DNA of 64,000 nt from assembly GCA_000597885.1 (NCBI GenBank), contig CP004371.1, positions 5,150,001 through 5,214,000 on the forward strand, given 5' to 3'. Source of the stretch: Flammeovirgaceae bacterium 311 (lineage in GTDB: Bacteria > Bacteroidota > Bacteroidia > Cytophagales > Cyclobacteriaceae). Below are positions 37,468 through 47,279 of the stretch, in pieces; the stretch's first letter is position 1, and each line of letters starts with the position of its first letter. The position numbers were made by a program, and so were the translations under genes. Under the pieces are notes generated by a model, which ran no database searches, had not been told where the DNA came from, and saw only the letters and a program-made list of their open reading frames with translations.

Positions 37468-38163
37468 TTAATTACTGATTTTGATTGCAACGGGAAGCTG
37501 CATGCGTACTTTAACCTTGCGCCCCTGCTGCCAGGCTGGTTCCCAGGCAGGTGATTCCTGCAGCAGTTTAATAATCTGCTCTTCCAGTTTCTTGTCAAAG
37601 CCTCTTACAATCTTAATATCGGTTAGGGTGCCATCGGTATCTACTACAAAAGAGACCTGCACTTTTCCATCCAGATTTTGACGGATTAGATGATCCGGTA
37701 TTTTAAGGTTGTTATAGAGATAGGCATAAAAGGCTTCGTAGCCCTGTGCAGGAACTGCCGCCTGTGAAATATCGGGCATTTCAGTTACAGCATCCGTTGG
37801 CTTGTTGTTTCCAAATAATACATTTGGATCAAAATTATCTACTCCCTCAGGTCCCTGTGGTATATCTATGTCAGGAGGGGTTATGTCTATATCAATATCT
37901 GTAATGGGATCTTTGGTGGTTGTAATTTCTGTAGAAATACTTTTTGGCCTGGGTTTTTCCGGAATAAATACCGGCTGAAATTCGATGATGGGACCCGGAT
38001 CTGTCAAAATTGGATTATTTGGATCGTCTTCTGATAAATCGTAGGGCGTTTTCCATTCGAACGCTGTGATTATCAGTACCATACTTACCACAAGGCCAGC
38101 TGAAAAATAGAGTGAGCTGCCCTTCCGATAGGATTTTTGTTGGGGTTTAGCAGGGGTTTTCAT
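37468..38163 (-). CDS. Energy transducer TonB (first of two)
   Basis: 231 residues. An N-terminal membrane anchor (about 20-37) is followed by a proline-rich, acidic periplasmic linker (to about 130) and a TonB C-terminal domain with GKVQVSFVVDTDGTLTDIKI (about 165-184). It would transmit the proton motive force from ExbBD to outer-membrane receptors. A second, independent TonB gene lies upstream on the same strand, with a terminator in between, so the two are separately regulated. Confidence 0.9.
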   Translation of the reverse strand: MKTPAKPQQKSYRKGSSLYFSAGLVVSMVLIITAFEWKTPYDLSEDDPNNPILTDPGPIIEFQPVFIPEKPRPKSISTEITTTKDPITDIDIDITPPDIDIPQGPEGVDNFDPNVLFGNNKPTDAVTEMPDISQAAVPAQGYEAFYAYLYNNLKIPDHLIRQNLDGKVQVSFVVDTDGTLTDIKIVRGFDKKLEEQIIKLLQESPAWEPAWQQGRKVKVRMQLPVAIKISN

Positions 38164-38298
38164 AGGCTTATAATATAAAAGTTGAAAGGAAATTCTGCTA
38201 ATAGTTAATATTTAACGCAAAAATTCTGCTTTTATTCTAAACCTTTCCTTTAAATTCCGTATTAGATAAGTAGCAGTAAATCCTCTTCACACAAAAGA

Positions 38299-38329
38299 AA
38301 AAGCCTGGCTCGATTTGAGCCAGGCTTTT
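38299..38329. terminator. Terminator between the two tonB genes
   Basis: Thirteen-base stem aaaagcctggctc / gagccaggctttt with a gattt loop. A second inverted repeat, tcttagtttt / aaaactaaga, follows at 38342-38371. Confidence 0.85.
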
Positions 38330-38406
38330 CTAGTTTTCAGTTCTTAGTTTTTAATTGATATAAAACTAAGAGTGTTGAGCTTATTAGTTCTGCGCTTTCA
38401 GAATGA

Positions 38407-39093
38407 TTATTTCTGAAGCTTAAATTTAACAGGAAGAATCTTACGCTGTTTTACGGCACGTCCACGCTGCTTACCAGGGGTCCACTTTGTAAGCTTAATT
38501 ACCCTGATGGCTTCTTCGTCAAGTCCGTATCCAAGTTCACGTCCTTCTACCACTTCGGCAGATTCCACATTGCCTTTTTCGTCGATAACGAAGCGTACAT
38601 AAGCAGTACCTTCAATGCCCAAGCGAATGGCCTGACGTGGATACTCGATGTTCTTGTAAAGGAATTCGTAGAATTCTTTCATGCCGCCTCTTGGCTGAGC
38701 TTCTTCTTCTACGATGTCGAAGATCTCCTGAACCCTTTCTTCCTGTACAGGAGGTGCTGCAGGTATGGGTATATCAACAACGGTTTCGGTATTGATATCC
38801 GACATATCCTGTATAGGCGGAGTTTCTTCGATTTCCTCTTCATCCGGTACCTCAATAATTTCCGGTTGCTTAGGAATTTCCTGTGGTGGTGGTGGTGGTG
38901 GTTGCTCCGTGATCGGAATATCGATGATTTCTTCGAACTCATCGCCAGCGTAATTATCAATTACACTAACCTCATCGTAGCTTTTCCATTCGAAGGCTAC
39001 AACTACCAGCAAAAGGCTCACCACCAGGCCAATGTTAAAAAACAGGCTTGATTTGCGGGTTAAGTCGTACTTCGGATTCTTTTTAGGTTCCAT
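38407..39093 (-). CDS. Energy transducer TonB (second of two)
   Basis: About 228 residues. I place the start at the ATG giving MEPKKNPKYD, which precedes the anchor helix (SLFFNIGLVVSLLLVVVAF). A further in-frame ATG 33 bases upstream is less likely because a promoter-like TATATTTT lies between them. The linker contains a run of prolines encoded by tandem ggt codons on the + strand (38884-38902) and many glutamates. The C-terminal domain has GTAYVRFVIDEKGNVESAEV and GYGLDEEAIRVIKLTKWTPG. It sits next to vanZ, gcvH and sprA, a common Bacteroidota order. Confidence 0.9.
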   Translation of the reverse strand: MEPKKNPKYDLTRKSSLFFNIGLVVSLLLVVVAFEWKSYDEVSVIDNYAGDEFEEIIDIPITEQPPPPPPQEIPKQPEIIEVPDEEEIEETPPIQDMSDINTETVVDIPIPAAPPVQEERVQEIFDIVEEEAQPRGGMKEFYEFLYKNIEYPRQAIRLGIEGTAYVRFVIDEKGNVESAEVVEGRELGYGLDEEAIRVIKLTKWTPGKQRGRAVKQRKILPVKFKLQK

Positions 39094-39170
39094 AGGCTGC
39101 AGTAAAATATACAAAACGGTTTGCAACGTTACATACTAATAACGTTAGAAATGATAAAAAGTGCAAGTCT

Positions 39171-39545
39171 TCAATATTTATAAATAAGATAAAAAATTCC
39201 ATACCCGATAAAACACCCCAGGGTGTTGGCCAAAATATCCATAGATTCAAGATACCGGCCGGGTATCGGAATTTGAATTACCTCAATTAAAATACCGTAG
39301 GCAATGCTAATGGCTAATGATAACGGAACCGCATACTTACGAACAAAGGCATAGGTATACTGTTTTATAAACCCTACAATCATCAGCAGTACCAATATGC
39401 TGAAGATAGCAAAGTGAACAACTTTATCAAAGCTTAGCAGCTCTTCCCACAAACGAGTCTCCGGCATCGAGCTACCAGGGGAAAGGGTAAGTAGCAAAAT
39501 GAGCAGCAGCCAGAGAAAAGTAAACAGGTTGTAGCGAAAAAACAT
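39171..39545 (-). CDS. VanZ family membrane protein
   Basis: 124 residues with four membrane segments. The VanZ signature is FDKVVHFAIFSILVLLM (about 39-55), with ISIAYGILIEVIQ (about 78-90) and a C-terminal DILANTLGCFIGYG. It is known in some bacteria for weak teicoplanin resistance, but here it is more likely an envelope protein with no defined role. It follows gcvH by 23 bases. Confidence 0.88.
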   Translation of the reverse strand: MFFRYNLFTFLWLLLILLLTLSPGSSMPETRLWEELLSFDKVVHFAIFSILVLLMIVGFIKQYTYAFVRKYAVPLSLAISIAYGILIEVIQIPIPGRYLESMDILANTLGCFIGYGIFYLIYKY

Positions 39546-39568
39546 CCCCTTTCAGAAGTTGATATTGC

Positions 39569-39949
39569 CTACTGGCCTACCATTTCAGCATATTCCTGTG
39601 CTGATAACAGATTGTCATAATCAGATGTATTCTCCAGGCGTATGCGTATCATCCAGCCTTTGCCGTAAGGGTCGGTATTTACCAGTTCAGGTTCTGACTG
39701 CAGGGCTTCATTTATTTCTGCTACTACACCAGTGGCAGGCATAAACAGATCTGATACTGTTTTTACAGCTTCAACTGTTCCAAAAACCTCGCCCTGCTCT
39801 ACAGTTTCACCTGCTGTTTCAATTTCTACATAAACGATATCGCCCAACTCGCGCTGTGCAAAATCAGTGATACCTACTGTAGCTATATCGCCTTCCAGAC
39901 TGATCCACTCGTGATCTTTGGTATAGCGAAACTCTTCAGGAAATTGCAT
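39569..39949 (-). CDS. gcvH: Glycine cleavage system H protein
   Basis: 126 residues. The lipoyl lysine K63 sits in GTVEAVKTVSDLFMP, and the ITDFAQRELGDIVYVE segment (about 27-42) is typical. It shuttles the methylamine group between the P and T proteins. The other gcv genes are not in the window. A promoter of its own lies 22 bases upstream (39971-40000), in the short gap to sprA. Confidence 0.97.
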   Translation of the reverse strand: MQFPEEFRYTKDHEWISLEGDIATVGITDFAQRELGDIVYVEIETAGETVEQGEVFGTVEAVKTVSDLFMPATGVVAEINEALQSEPELVNTDPYGKGWMIRIRLENTSDYDNLLSAQEYAEMVGQ

Positions 39950-39970
39950 ATAAATTTAATTTTAGACAGC

Positions 39971-40000
39971 CAAAAATACACCTCTTTCTGAATATGCAAA
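39971..40000 (-). promoter_or_regulatory. Promoter of gcvH
   Basis: On the minus strand, TTTG at 40000-39997, an 18-base spacer, and TATTTTTG (exact TAnnTTTG) at 39978-39971. It occupies the 54-base gap between sprA and gcvH, so gcvH and vanZ need not rely on sprA transcription. Confidence 0.7.
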
Positions 40001-40003
40001 AGC

Positions 40004-43000
40004 TTAGGGAATAATATTATACCTCAGCTGAACTCCGAAAGCAGTGGTGCTCGAAGGGAATGAGGTAAGTACTCTTGGCTCATTGATGTTGCGTCTGAAG
40101 TACATCTGCAGGCTTAGCTGCTGATTAATAACGTAGTTAACAGTTGGGTTCAGCTGAAAGTTAAGGCTGCCGTTGGTTACATCATCCGGCTGCTCCAGGC
40201 GCCGTTGTATGGTTTGGGTATCACGAATGGTCACACCCATTCGGAAAGTAAGGTCGTTCTTAAGCGTTACTTCCCGTCCCTGCAGCCTGAAGGGCACTTT
40301 GAAATTTTTAGTGGTATAGCCAATATCAAAGCGCACATCCTGGCTTTTCAGCTCAGTTACCTGTGTATTCGAGAGGTCTAGACCCAGGTTACGCTCCAGG
40401 TTGTAGCTCATCTGCAGCGTCATGCGGTTTTTGGTACGCAGGTTAACGCCTACCAGGGGTGCAAATTTTTCGGAGATCAACACCTGGTTGGCAATATACA
40501 TGGGCATTGGTGCGCCATTCAGGGTATCCAGCAGCTGGTTATCGGCAGAGGTATAGCCTTCGATGGAGCGGTTCAGGGCCAGGTTGCCGGCATAGTTTGC
40601 ATTTTCGCCATAGGCCAGTGAGCTGCTGTAGCTGTTTACCGAATAGCGCGAAACATAGCTATGCGTAATGGCAATAGAAGAGAACCTGTTCTGCAGCCAC
40701 TTTACCTTACTAAGGCCGGCATACTCCATACGCCAGTTAGGCAGCGGTATGCTCGGGAAAGGAGAAAGTTTTACATCGTTAGGATCTTTGCCACTGTATG
40801 CAGCCAGGAAAGCAGGGATCAGTACATCCTGCGAGTTAAGCCTGTAGGCAGAATCGAGGTTGTTGGTTGCCTGAACCCGGGCATAGATCTGGTTGCGATA
40901 GTCTACAAAGTTGTTAAACGATTTAGAACCGGAGCTACCTTCTTTATCGCCAAATGCTGTGGAGATAGAAAGGAAGGAGATACTGTAGCTGCCCCTTTGA
41001 GCAGGGGTAAGGCCTCTGTAACCAGCTTCGAACTCATCCTCGGGATCATCAACATAGCGGAAAATTTCCTGGTAGTTGGCGTTTTTCTCTTTGCGCACAT
41101 CAATCTGAATGCGCATATCGGTAATGGGCTGTACATCGGCCCGCAGATCGTAGTTTACCGTATTGGTTTGAGTAAAGGGTGTGGTAAGCTCATTTGATCG
41201 TACCAGCCAGCCGTTTGCGGCTGCCTCATGGCGGATGTTCGGATCCTGGCTGCCCAGTAAGAAACCAACCCCTGGTGCTACAAAGCCGGAGTCGAGCCCG
41301 AACAGAAAGGAGCGTGGACGGAAACCGGGTAACATAGTACCTTCGTTGCGGGTAGCATTAAAAGTAATGCCACGTACCGACATCAGCCCTCTTAGCAGGC
41401 CTTTGGCCAATTTGCTACCGTTTCCCGGTGCTGCTTTGGCTGTTGAATCTGCCTGTGGCTGGCCCGGACGAGGAGCCTGCGGGCGTGCCTGCGGACGGGC
41501 ATTTTGCTGGCCAGCATCGTTTATCTTTTTTAGATAGGCAGAGTTGTTGTACAGCTTTACCAGGTCAAGCTTACCGGTTACACCCGTGGTGCGGATGTTC
41601 TGTATCAGGTTGCCAAAACGTTCCTGCTGGTCTATTTCACCAGGGTTTGTTCTGCTATCAGATACAATAGAGCCGGCCGTCCAGGTATAATTTGCTTCAT
41701 AGCGGGCATCTGCATTGATCCAGTTGGTGATCGGGAATTTATCGAATGGCAGGCGATAGGTGGCAGAAACAATCTGGTCGTAGTTTTTCATACGACCAAA
41801 GGAGGCCAGGTTATCCAGTACTTCCTGCCTGGCTTCTTCTGTATTGATCTCCCCGTTTGGTTCGTCAATTATAGCATTGGCACGGGCATTATAATCCAGC
41901 ACCAGGGCATTGGTGAGATTCCAGCGGAAGGAGTACAGCCTGCTGAAGGTAAACATTTTCTCGAACTGCTGATTGCTGTAGTTTGGCAGCAGATCATCAC
42001 CGCGATACAGGTTGCTGGTGAAGCGCCTGTCCAGATCCCAGCGAACCGATATGTTAGAAGGCAGGGGCGTGATGTTGAAATCTTTGATCAGCTGCAGCCA
42101 GGGGGAATTTAAACGCTGGCTGTTGCCCAGGGGAGCCCATGGTTTTGTTTGCGGGGCATAGTTATAGGCAACAGCACCCTTATAGGTTCTTAGGGCATAG
42201 TCTGATATTTCCCAGCTGCTGCTCCTTACCTCGCTAAAAGCGTAGGTAAAGGCCAGGTTGGAGAGGTCGAATGGTGTGGGCGTATCGTCGCCTTCGCGCC
42301 TGTTGATCCTGACGTTGGTAAAGTTAAGGCTGCGGCGCGTTGACCTGTTCTGGGCAATTCTTTTGTAGAAGGCACGCTCTTCGGGTGTTTCAAAAGATAG
42401 CAGCGAAGCATCCAGTGGCAGGTCTTCGCTGCCCGGATCGTAGAAAGGTGTGTTAATGCTGCGCTCAAAGGAAACAAACATAGGCACTGCCAGGCGGGCG
42501 CGTTCCGGTAAGAATTTATCAAGTGCTACATTGGCAGAAATATCGTAAGAGAGGTTTTCTCCCCGGGTACGCTCATTCACACGCTGTGCCAGATCGCCAT
42601 AGCCCAGAGAGCTGTAGCGGGTAGAGGCTGTTACATTGGCAACATCGGCCAGCTTAGCATTCATGCGGGCATTGGTAGCCCAGCCAGCCTGGCGGTCAAA
42701 ATCGGCTACACGCAGTTCGTTTGCCCATACACATACTGATTTAGGACTCTTGTCGGCTTCGTCTTCCGGATTGCGCACCCCTATCATCATAGCCCTTAGG
42801 TCGTTCATCTGGGGGTTACCCCGCACATAAATGGTGTGCTTTCCGGCGGTTCCCCTAAAGCGGCGGTCCTGCGGTATGTTCAGCCTGTTACGTTCTGCTT
42901 TCAGGGCATAGAGCTCCTTCAGGGCAATGTCTATCTCATTTTCACTTGGCCAGATATCGGCAGGACTGATGGAGCCCCGTGGTGTTATGGCCAGGGGTAT

Positions 43001-46000
43001 TTCGATCTCGTAGTAGTGCTGGGTATTATCGGCTCCCAGGCGTAAAAAGCCTGTTACCTCTCCGTCGCGTACAGTGGCACCTTCCTGCTCATGCGCATGG
43101 AAGAGCATTTTAATATTACCGTAGTTGATCAGGTCCAGGGATATGTTTTTGAATACGGCCCGGGCGTCACGGTCCTGCAGGTTATCTACGCATAGCTGCA
43201 GCGACTGCTCATTCAGGCGCACCTGCTGGTTATAGGCGGTATTATCGCGGTCGCGGATAAAGCCGGGTGGTATTACATAGGGAATGGTGCTGCCATCGGC
43301 GTAGCCGTTATCTTCGTAGCCTATGGCAGAAATGGTAAAGTTAGAGATATCTTCTTCTACCACCTGGCCAAGCCCTTCGCTGCGCAGGTCTTGCTGATAG
43401 CGGCGCCACTGGCTGCCTACCAGCTGCATTTTAGCAAAACGGAGCAGGATAGGATCAGAGAAACCGGTTAGGTAAGTGCGGATGTAGCGGATGGTACGAA
43501 AACTCTGCGGATCGCCATAGGAATTGGTGAATTCCTGCAGTGGTATTCTGAACTGGTACCAGGTAACCTGTTCGTTGTTTACGCTGTTGGAGGTGGTTAC
43601 CTTATCAACAATATAGTTTTGGCCAACATCCATACGGTTGGCGCGCAGGTCTATCGAATATTCGTAGTACTGCTCCAGGTCATTGATGGTGTTGTCTTTG
43701 TTCAGGTCTTCGTTATCGGGAGTAGGTTTACCCTGGGTAATGGTTCCCTGGGCAGCCTGTGCAATGGGGGTGTTGCCCTCCTGATTGTTGTAGTATTTGT
43801 AACGTTCTATCACACTGGCATTGTTGCCCTCAAACTGAGGATCTACAAAGCTGCGGAAGTTATCAGCAGAAGGGTCTTCGTTAATGTTTTCCCAGTTTCC
43901 GCTAAACCTTGATCTGAAGTGGTTTCTCTCGTCATCGTCGTTCAGACCATCCATGCCAACATCCTGATAGGCCCGTGCTGCAGGGTCCAGATCGAAGGCA
44001 TTGTTCAGGTACTGTCGGTCTGTAACCTTGCCCCATTCGGTGCGGCGGGCGTTGTCGTCGCTGCCATCGGCCGGCAATCCATTCTCAAACCCGTGCTGAT
44101 TATCGTTTACATAATCTTCGGAAATGCTGCCCAGGTTAAACACGATGCGCCCGCCGCTCTCTTCGTTGGTGATATTATAATCGCGGAATGCACCATTACG
44201 GCCATTCTCTCCCTTAATAAAGGGATCCATCATCCAGAATTCTATATACTCGATGTTGGTTCGCTCAAAATCTACATCGCCGGGAATGGCGCGTGTAATA
44301 CCACCCCAGTTAGAGGCAGGGTTTGGCAAAGTACCGCCCGGACCAATTGCTGGATTGTAGTTGTAAGGGCCGCGCTCGGCAGGGTAGTAGGCCAGGTCGA
44401 AGATGTTTTCGTTCAGCTGCATATTGCGCTGATCGCGCTGAAAGAGTTCCTGTGGTATAACCTGACGAACATAGTTGTTCTCAATGTCGCTTTTGGTCAT
44501 GCCGGGGGCATACCTGTTCCTGTCGCTCTGGCGGTAAAAGATATTATCTACCGAATACCAGGCCAGGCGCGCACGCTTATAGCCAAAGGAAAGATCATTG
44601 GAGGAGGTGCCACCAGCAGTGAAACGGCCATCCTGAGTTAAAGGAGTGGCGGCATGGTTCCAATCCCAGATGTTACCATCAATGCGATAAGGGGTAACGG
44701 CTGTTTCGAAATCTTCAATGTAGGAGGTGCCTTCGCCATTTACTACGTTAGAGGTGCCGGGCACCATCTGGGCAAATTCTCCATTAAAGGTAATGGTAGA
44801 GGTCTCTTTTGTCTGCAGCAGCGGCAGCCAGTCGAGCATACGGGTCAGGAAATAGCTGTCTTTCCGGATGCTGGCATCAAAGCCCCACTTGGTGTTTTTA
44901 AGTGGTTCCTGGCCTATGCCTACGCGGGTAACAATGGGCAGCTCGTTGAGGTAGAGCAGGGTAGCACCCAGGTTGATATCTTCGCTGATCACATAATCAA
45001 AATGGGTACCCAGGAAGCGGCGGGTCTGGAAGTTCAGCAGGGAAGCGCGCTCGTAAGAGATTCGGATCTGCTTACCTGAGTTGGTAATACCTTCGTTAAG
45101 GATACGCACCCGGCCAAAATTATAATCTACCTGATAATCTACTCCTTCGGTAAGAGGGGTATTGCCGGCAAATACGCGCACAGAGCCCGGAGCAACGTTT
45201 ATGCCCTCCAGTGCAATATCCTGCATCGAGGAGGCTGCATACTTGCCCTGTATAAAATATTTGTTTTGCTCAGCTTCCAGCTCGGCATTGTACTTGGTGG
45301 TTTCGTAGAGCTGGTCAAACACATACTTTTCCAGCACATTGGTCTGACTTGGGGCAATTTGTGAGCGCAGGTAATCGCCAAAAGGCTCCAGCACCGGGAA
45401 GATAATCAGGCCGCGGTCCAGGTTAATGGTTACCCCTTCAACAAAGTCAAAATTACCATCGGGCTGCCGGTCGTTGTTCTGATTGAGCATGTCCAGGCCC
45501 AGCAGGCGGATGATAGGTGTATTTCGCAGGGGCACGCCATTGCGGTCTTCGCCTTCCTGCAGGTTAGGCTGGTCAAGGCCGGAGCGGTCGTCGCGGTATA
45601 CCACATTCAGCTGAAAACCTTCGCGTGCTACCTGGTTTGCACCAAGAGAGTAAACGTTCTTCATCATCAGGTCCCATACCGGCACCTCTGTATCAATGTT
45701 ATTGGAACGAAGCATTTTCAGGAAAATAACATCCTGGGCCGGCCTGTTCTGGTAATTTTCGGTAAGCTCACCCACCTGGTGCCGCCTGCCGTTGTAGGTG
45801 TACTCATAGGCCACAGCCAGGGCCTCGTCGGTCTGCAGCTGCCTGTTTAAGCTAATGTAGCCCAGCTCAGAGTGGTAGCTGTAATCTGTGGCATTAAGCT
45901 TACGGGCACTTTTAATCAGTACATAATCCCTGCCATTGGTAAAACCAAACTGTTGTTGCAGCACATCGTCTACCCTGTCGATATTCCTAAGATCATTATT

Positions 46001-47275
46001 CGCCCTTAAATTGGCAAACAGGCTGTTGGCATTGTTGTTATTGGGGTTGCCCCGCAGCGGTGTTACATACTGGTTGTCATCGCGGAATACATCATCTTCT
46101 TCACCCTCGCCCAAATCCATAAAGGCAGCTACGTTGCGCAGACCTTCTGTTTGCTGGTTTCTGTTGATGATGTACACCTCCATACGGGTAATATTTACCC
46201 CGGAGGTAATTTGTGGCAGGTTGGCAAGCCACTGTCCTTGGTTCACACCATAATTGTCTCTGAAGAAGTGGCCCAGGAAGAAGTGGCGGTTCAGGTCGTA
46301 ATCTGAGCCCCGCACCGAAAAAGTAGTTGCCTGCGAGCCGCCTTCTATGGTAATTACATCGCTTTCGCCACGCTGGGTGGTGGCAACACCTGTAACAAAC
46401 AACCTGCCGAACTGCAGCTGGGTTTTTACGCCAAACAGGCTTTGGGCACCGCTCATCAGGCTGTTGCGCACAGGCAGGCTTACATTGCCTACCTCAATTT
46501 TCTTAATGATCTCTTCGGGAAAACCGGTGTACTCTACCCTAAAGTTGTTCTCAAAGTCAAAGCTGTTGTTGCTGTCAAAATTAGCGGCTATTTCCAGCTT
46601 TTCGCCAATCTTTCCGATCACGTTCATATTGATCTGCTGATCGAAAATAAACTGGGGCCGGCGCTGTGCCCTGATAGGAATGGCCGGGTTTTGCACGCGC
46701 TGAAACTCACCTCCAAAATCGAGGTTCACAAAACCATTTGGGGTAATATTCACAAAGCTGCCCCCAAAGATACGGTCCAGCACAGGGCTGGTATAGATAG
46801 GGGGAATGAGGCTGCGTCCGCTTACGGCACTTTCGCCATCCAGGCCTGCAGATTGGGTTCTCCAGTAATTACGGATAGACTCTTCGCGCTGCAGGCGCAT
46901 GTATTCTTCAAAAGTAAGTGTAGTAGGGGGGCGATAGGGCATATCGCCTATACGCTCATAAATTGTGTAGTTGAAACCCGTATCAATTTCCATCTCTACC
47001 TGGGTAGGAGGGGCCGGAAAAAGGGGGGATGCGTTTCTTTTGTTAGTAAAAGGATCGGCGTAGCGGTCGGCCGGCTGGCCTGTAGGAAACTTGCTTGGTT
47101 TGTAAGCACCGGTACTACGGGTGGTATCTCTGCCTATGGTATCAGGCGGGGTTTGTACAGGTCTTTGCTGAAAAAGACGTGCTCCACCTGCTACGGCATG
47201 CGAAGGCAGGGCTACTACCATAGCACTACCTACTACCAAAAGTAGGAAAATCCGGAAAAGCCAGGGCTGAATCAA
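40004..47275 (-). CDS. sprA: Type IX secretion translocon SprA (gliding protein)
   Basis: 2423 residues, the usual large size of the SprA/Sov family. It has a signal peptide (to about residue 30) and then many repeating beta-strand pairs making the 36-strand outer-membrane barrel known from the solved structure. N-terminal recognisable text includes YRPPTTLTFEEYMRLQ. The C-terminus is TTAFGVQLRYNIIP. SprA is the secretion pore for proteins with C-terminal sorting signals. ruvA ends only 4 bases before its start, so they are co-transcribed with maeB. Confidence 0.96.
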   Translation of the reverse strand: MIQPWLFRIFLLLVVGSAMVVALPSHAVAGGARLFQQRPVQTPPDTIGRDTTRSTGAYKPSKFPTGQPADRYADPFTNKRNASPLFPAPPTQVEMEIDTGFNYTIYERIGDMPYRPPTTLTFEEYMRLQREESIRNYWRTQSAGLDGESAVSGRSLIPPIYTSPVLDRIFGGSFVNITPNGFVNLDFGGEFQRVQNPAIPIRAQRRPQFIFDQQINMNVIGKIGEKLEIAANFDSNNSFDFENNFRVEYTGFPEEIIKKIEVGNVSLPVRNSLMSGAQSLFGVKTQLQFGRLFVTGVATTQRGESDVITIEGGSQATTFSVRGSDYDLNRHFFLGHFFRDNYGVNQGQWLANLPQITSGVNITRMEVYIINRNQQTEGLRNVAAFMDLGEGEEDDVFRDDNQYVTPLRGNPNNNNANSLFANLRANNDLRNIDRVDDVLQQQFGFTNGRDYVLIKSARKLNATDYSYHSELGYISLNRQLQTDEALAVAYEYTYNGRRHQVGELTENYQNRPAQDVIFLKMLRSNNIDTEVPVWDLMMKNVYSLGANQVAREGFQLNVVYRDDRSGLDQPNLQEGEDRNGVPLRNTPIIRLLGLDMLNQNNDRQPDGNFDFVEGVTINLDRGLIIFPVLEPFGDYLRSQIAPSQTNVLEKYVFDQLYETTKYNAELEAEQNKYFIQGKYAASSMQDIALEGINVAPGSVRVFAGNTPLTEGVDYQVDYNFGRVRILNEGITNSGKQIRISYERASLLNFQTRRFLGTHFDYVISEDINLGATLLYLNELPIVTRVGIGQEPLKNTKWGFDASIRKDSYFLTRMLDWLPLLQTKETSTITFNGEFAQMVPGTSNVVNGEGTSYIEDFETAVTPYRIDGNIWDWNHAATPLTQDGRFTAGGTSSNDLSFGYKRARLAWYSVDNIFYRQSDRNRYAPGMTKSDIENNYVRQVIPQELFQRDQRNMQLNENIFDLAYYPAERGPYNYNPAIGPGGTLPNPASNWGGITRAIPGDVDFERTNIEYIEFWMMDPFIKGENGRNGAFRDYNITNEESGGRIVFNLGSISEDYVNDNQHGFENGLPADGSDDNARRTEWGKVTDRQYLNNAFDLDPAARAYQDVGMDGLNDDDERNHFRSRFSGNWENINEDPSADNFRSFVDPQFEGNNASVIERYKYYNNQEGNTPIAQAAQGTITQGKPTPDNEDLNKDNTINDLEQYYEYSIDLRANRMDVGQNYIVDKVTTSNSVNNEQVTWYQFRIPLQEFTNSYGDPQSFRTIRYIRTYLTGFSDPILLRFAKMQLVGSQWRRYQQDLRSEGLGQVVEEDISNFTISAIGYEDNGYADGSTIPYVIPPGFIRDRDNTAYNQQVRLNEQSLQLCVDNLQDRDARAVFKNISLDLINYGNIKMLFHAHEQEGATVRDGEVTGFLRLGADNTQHYYEIEIPLAITPRGSISPADIWPSENEIDIALKELYALKAERNRLNIPQDRRFRGTAGKHTIYVRGNPQMNDLRAMMIGVRNPEDEADKSPKSVCVWANELRVADFDRQAGWATNARMNAKLADVANVTASTRYSSLGYGDLAQRVNERTRGENLSYDISANVALDKFLPERARLAVPMFVSFERSINTPFYDPGSEDLPLDASLLSFETPEERAFYKRIAQNRSTRRSLNFTNVRINRREGDDTPTPFDLSNLAFTYAFSEVRSSSWEISDYALRTYKGAVAYNYAPQTKPWAPLGNSQRLNSPWLQLIKDFNITPLPSNISVRWDLDRRFTSNLYRGDDLLPNYSNQQFEKMFTFSRLYSFRWNLTNALVLDYNARANAIIDEPNGEINTEEARQEVLDNLASFGRMKNYDQIVSATYRLPFDKFPITNWINADARYEANYTWTAGSIVSDSRTNPGEIDQQERFGNLIQNIRTTGVTGKLDLVKLYNNSAYLKKINDAGQQNARPQARPQAPRPGQPQADSTAKAAPGNGSKLAKGLLRGLMSVRGITFNATRNEGTMLPGFRPRSFLFGLDSGFVAPGVGFLLGSQDPNIRHEAAANGWLVRSNELTTPFTQTNTVNYDLRADVQPITDMRIQIDVRKEKNANYQEIFRYVDDPEDEFEAGYRGLTPAQRGSYSISFLSISTAFGDKEGSSGSKSFNNFVDYRNQIYARVQATNNLDSAYRLNSQDVLIPAFLAAYSGKDPNDVKLSPFPSIPLPNWRMEYAGLSKVKWLQNRFSSIAITHSYVSRYSVNSYSSSLAYGENANYAGNLALNRSIEGYTSADNQLLDTLNGAPMPMYIANQVLISEKFAPLVGVNLRTKNRMTLQMSYNLERNLGLDLSNTQVTELKSQDVRFDIGYTTKNFKVPFRLQGREVTLKNDLTFRMGVTIRDTQTIQRRLEQPDDVTNGSLNFQLNPTVNYVINQQLSLQMYFRRNINEPRVLTSFPSSTTAFGVQLRYNIIP

Positions 47276-47279
47276 ATCC

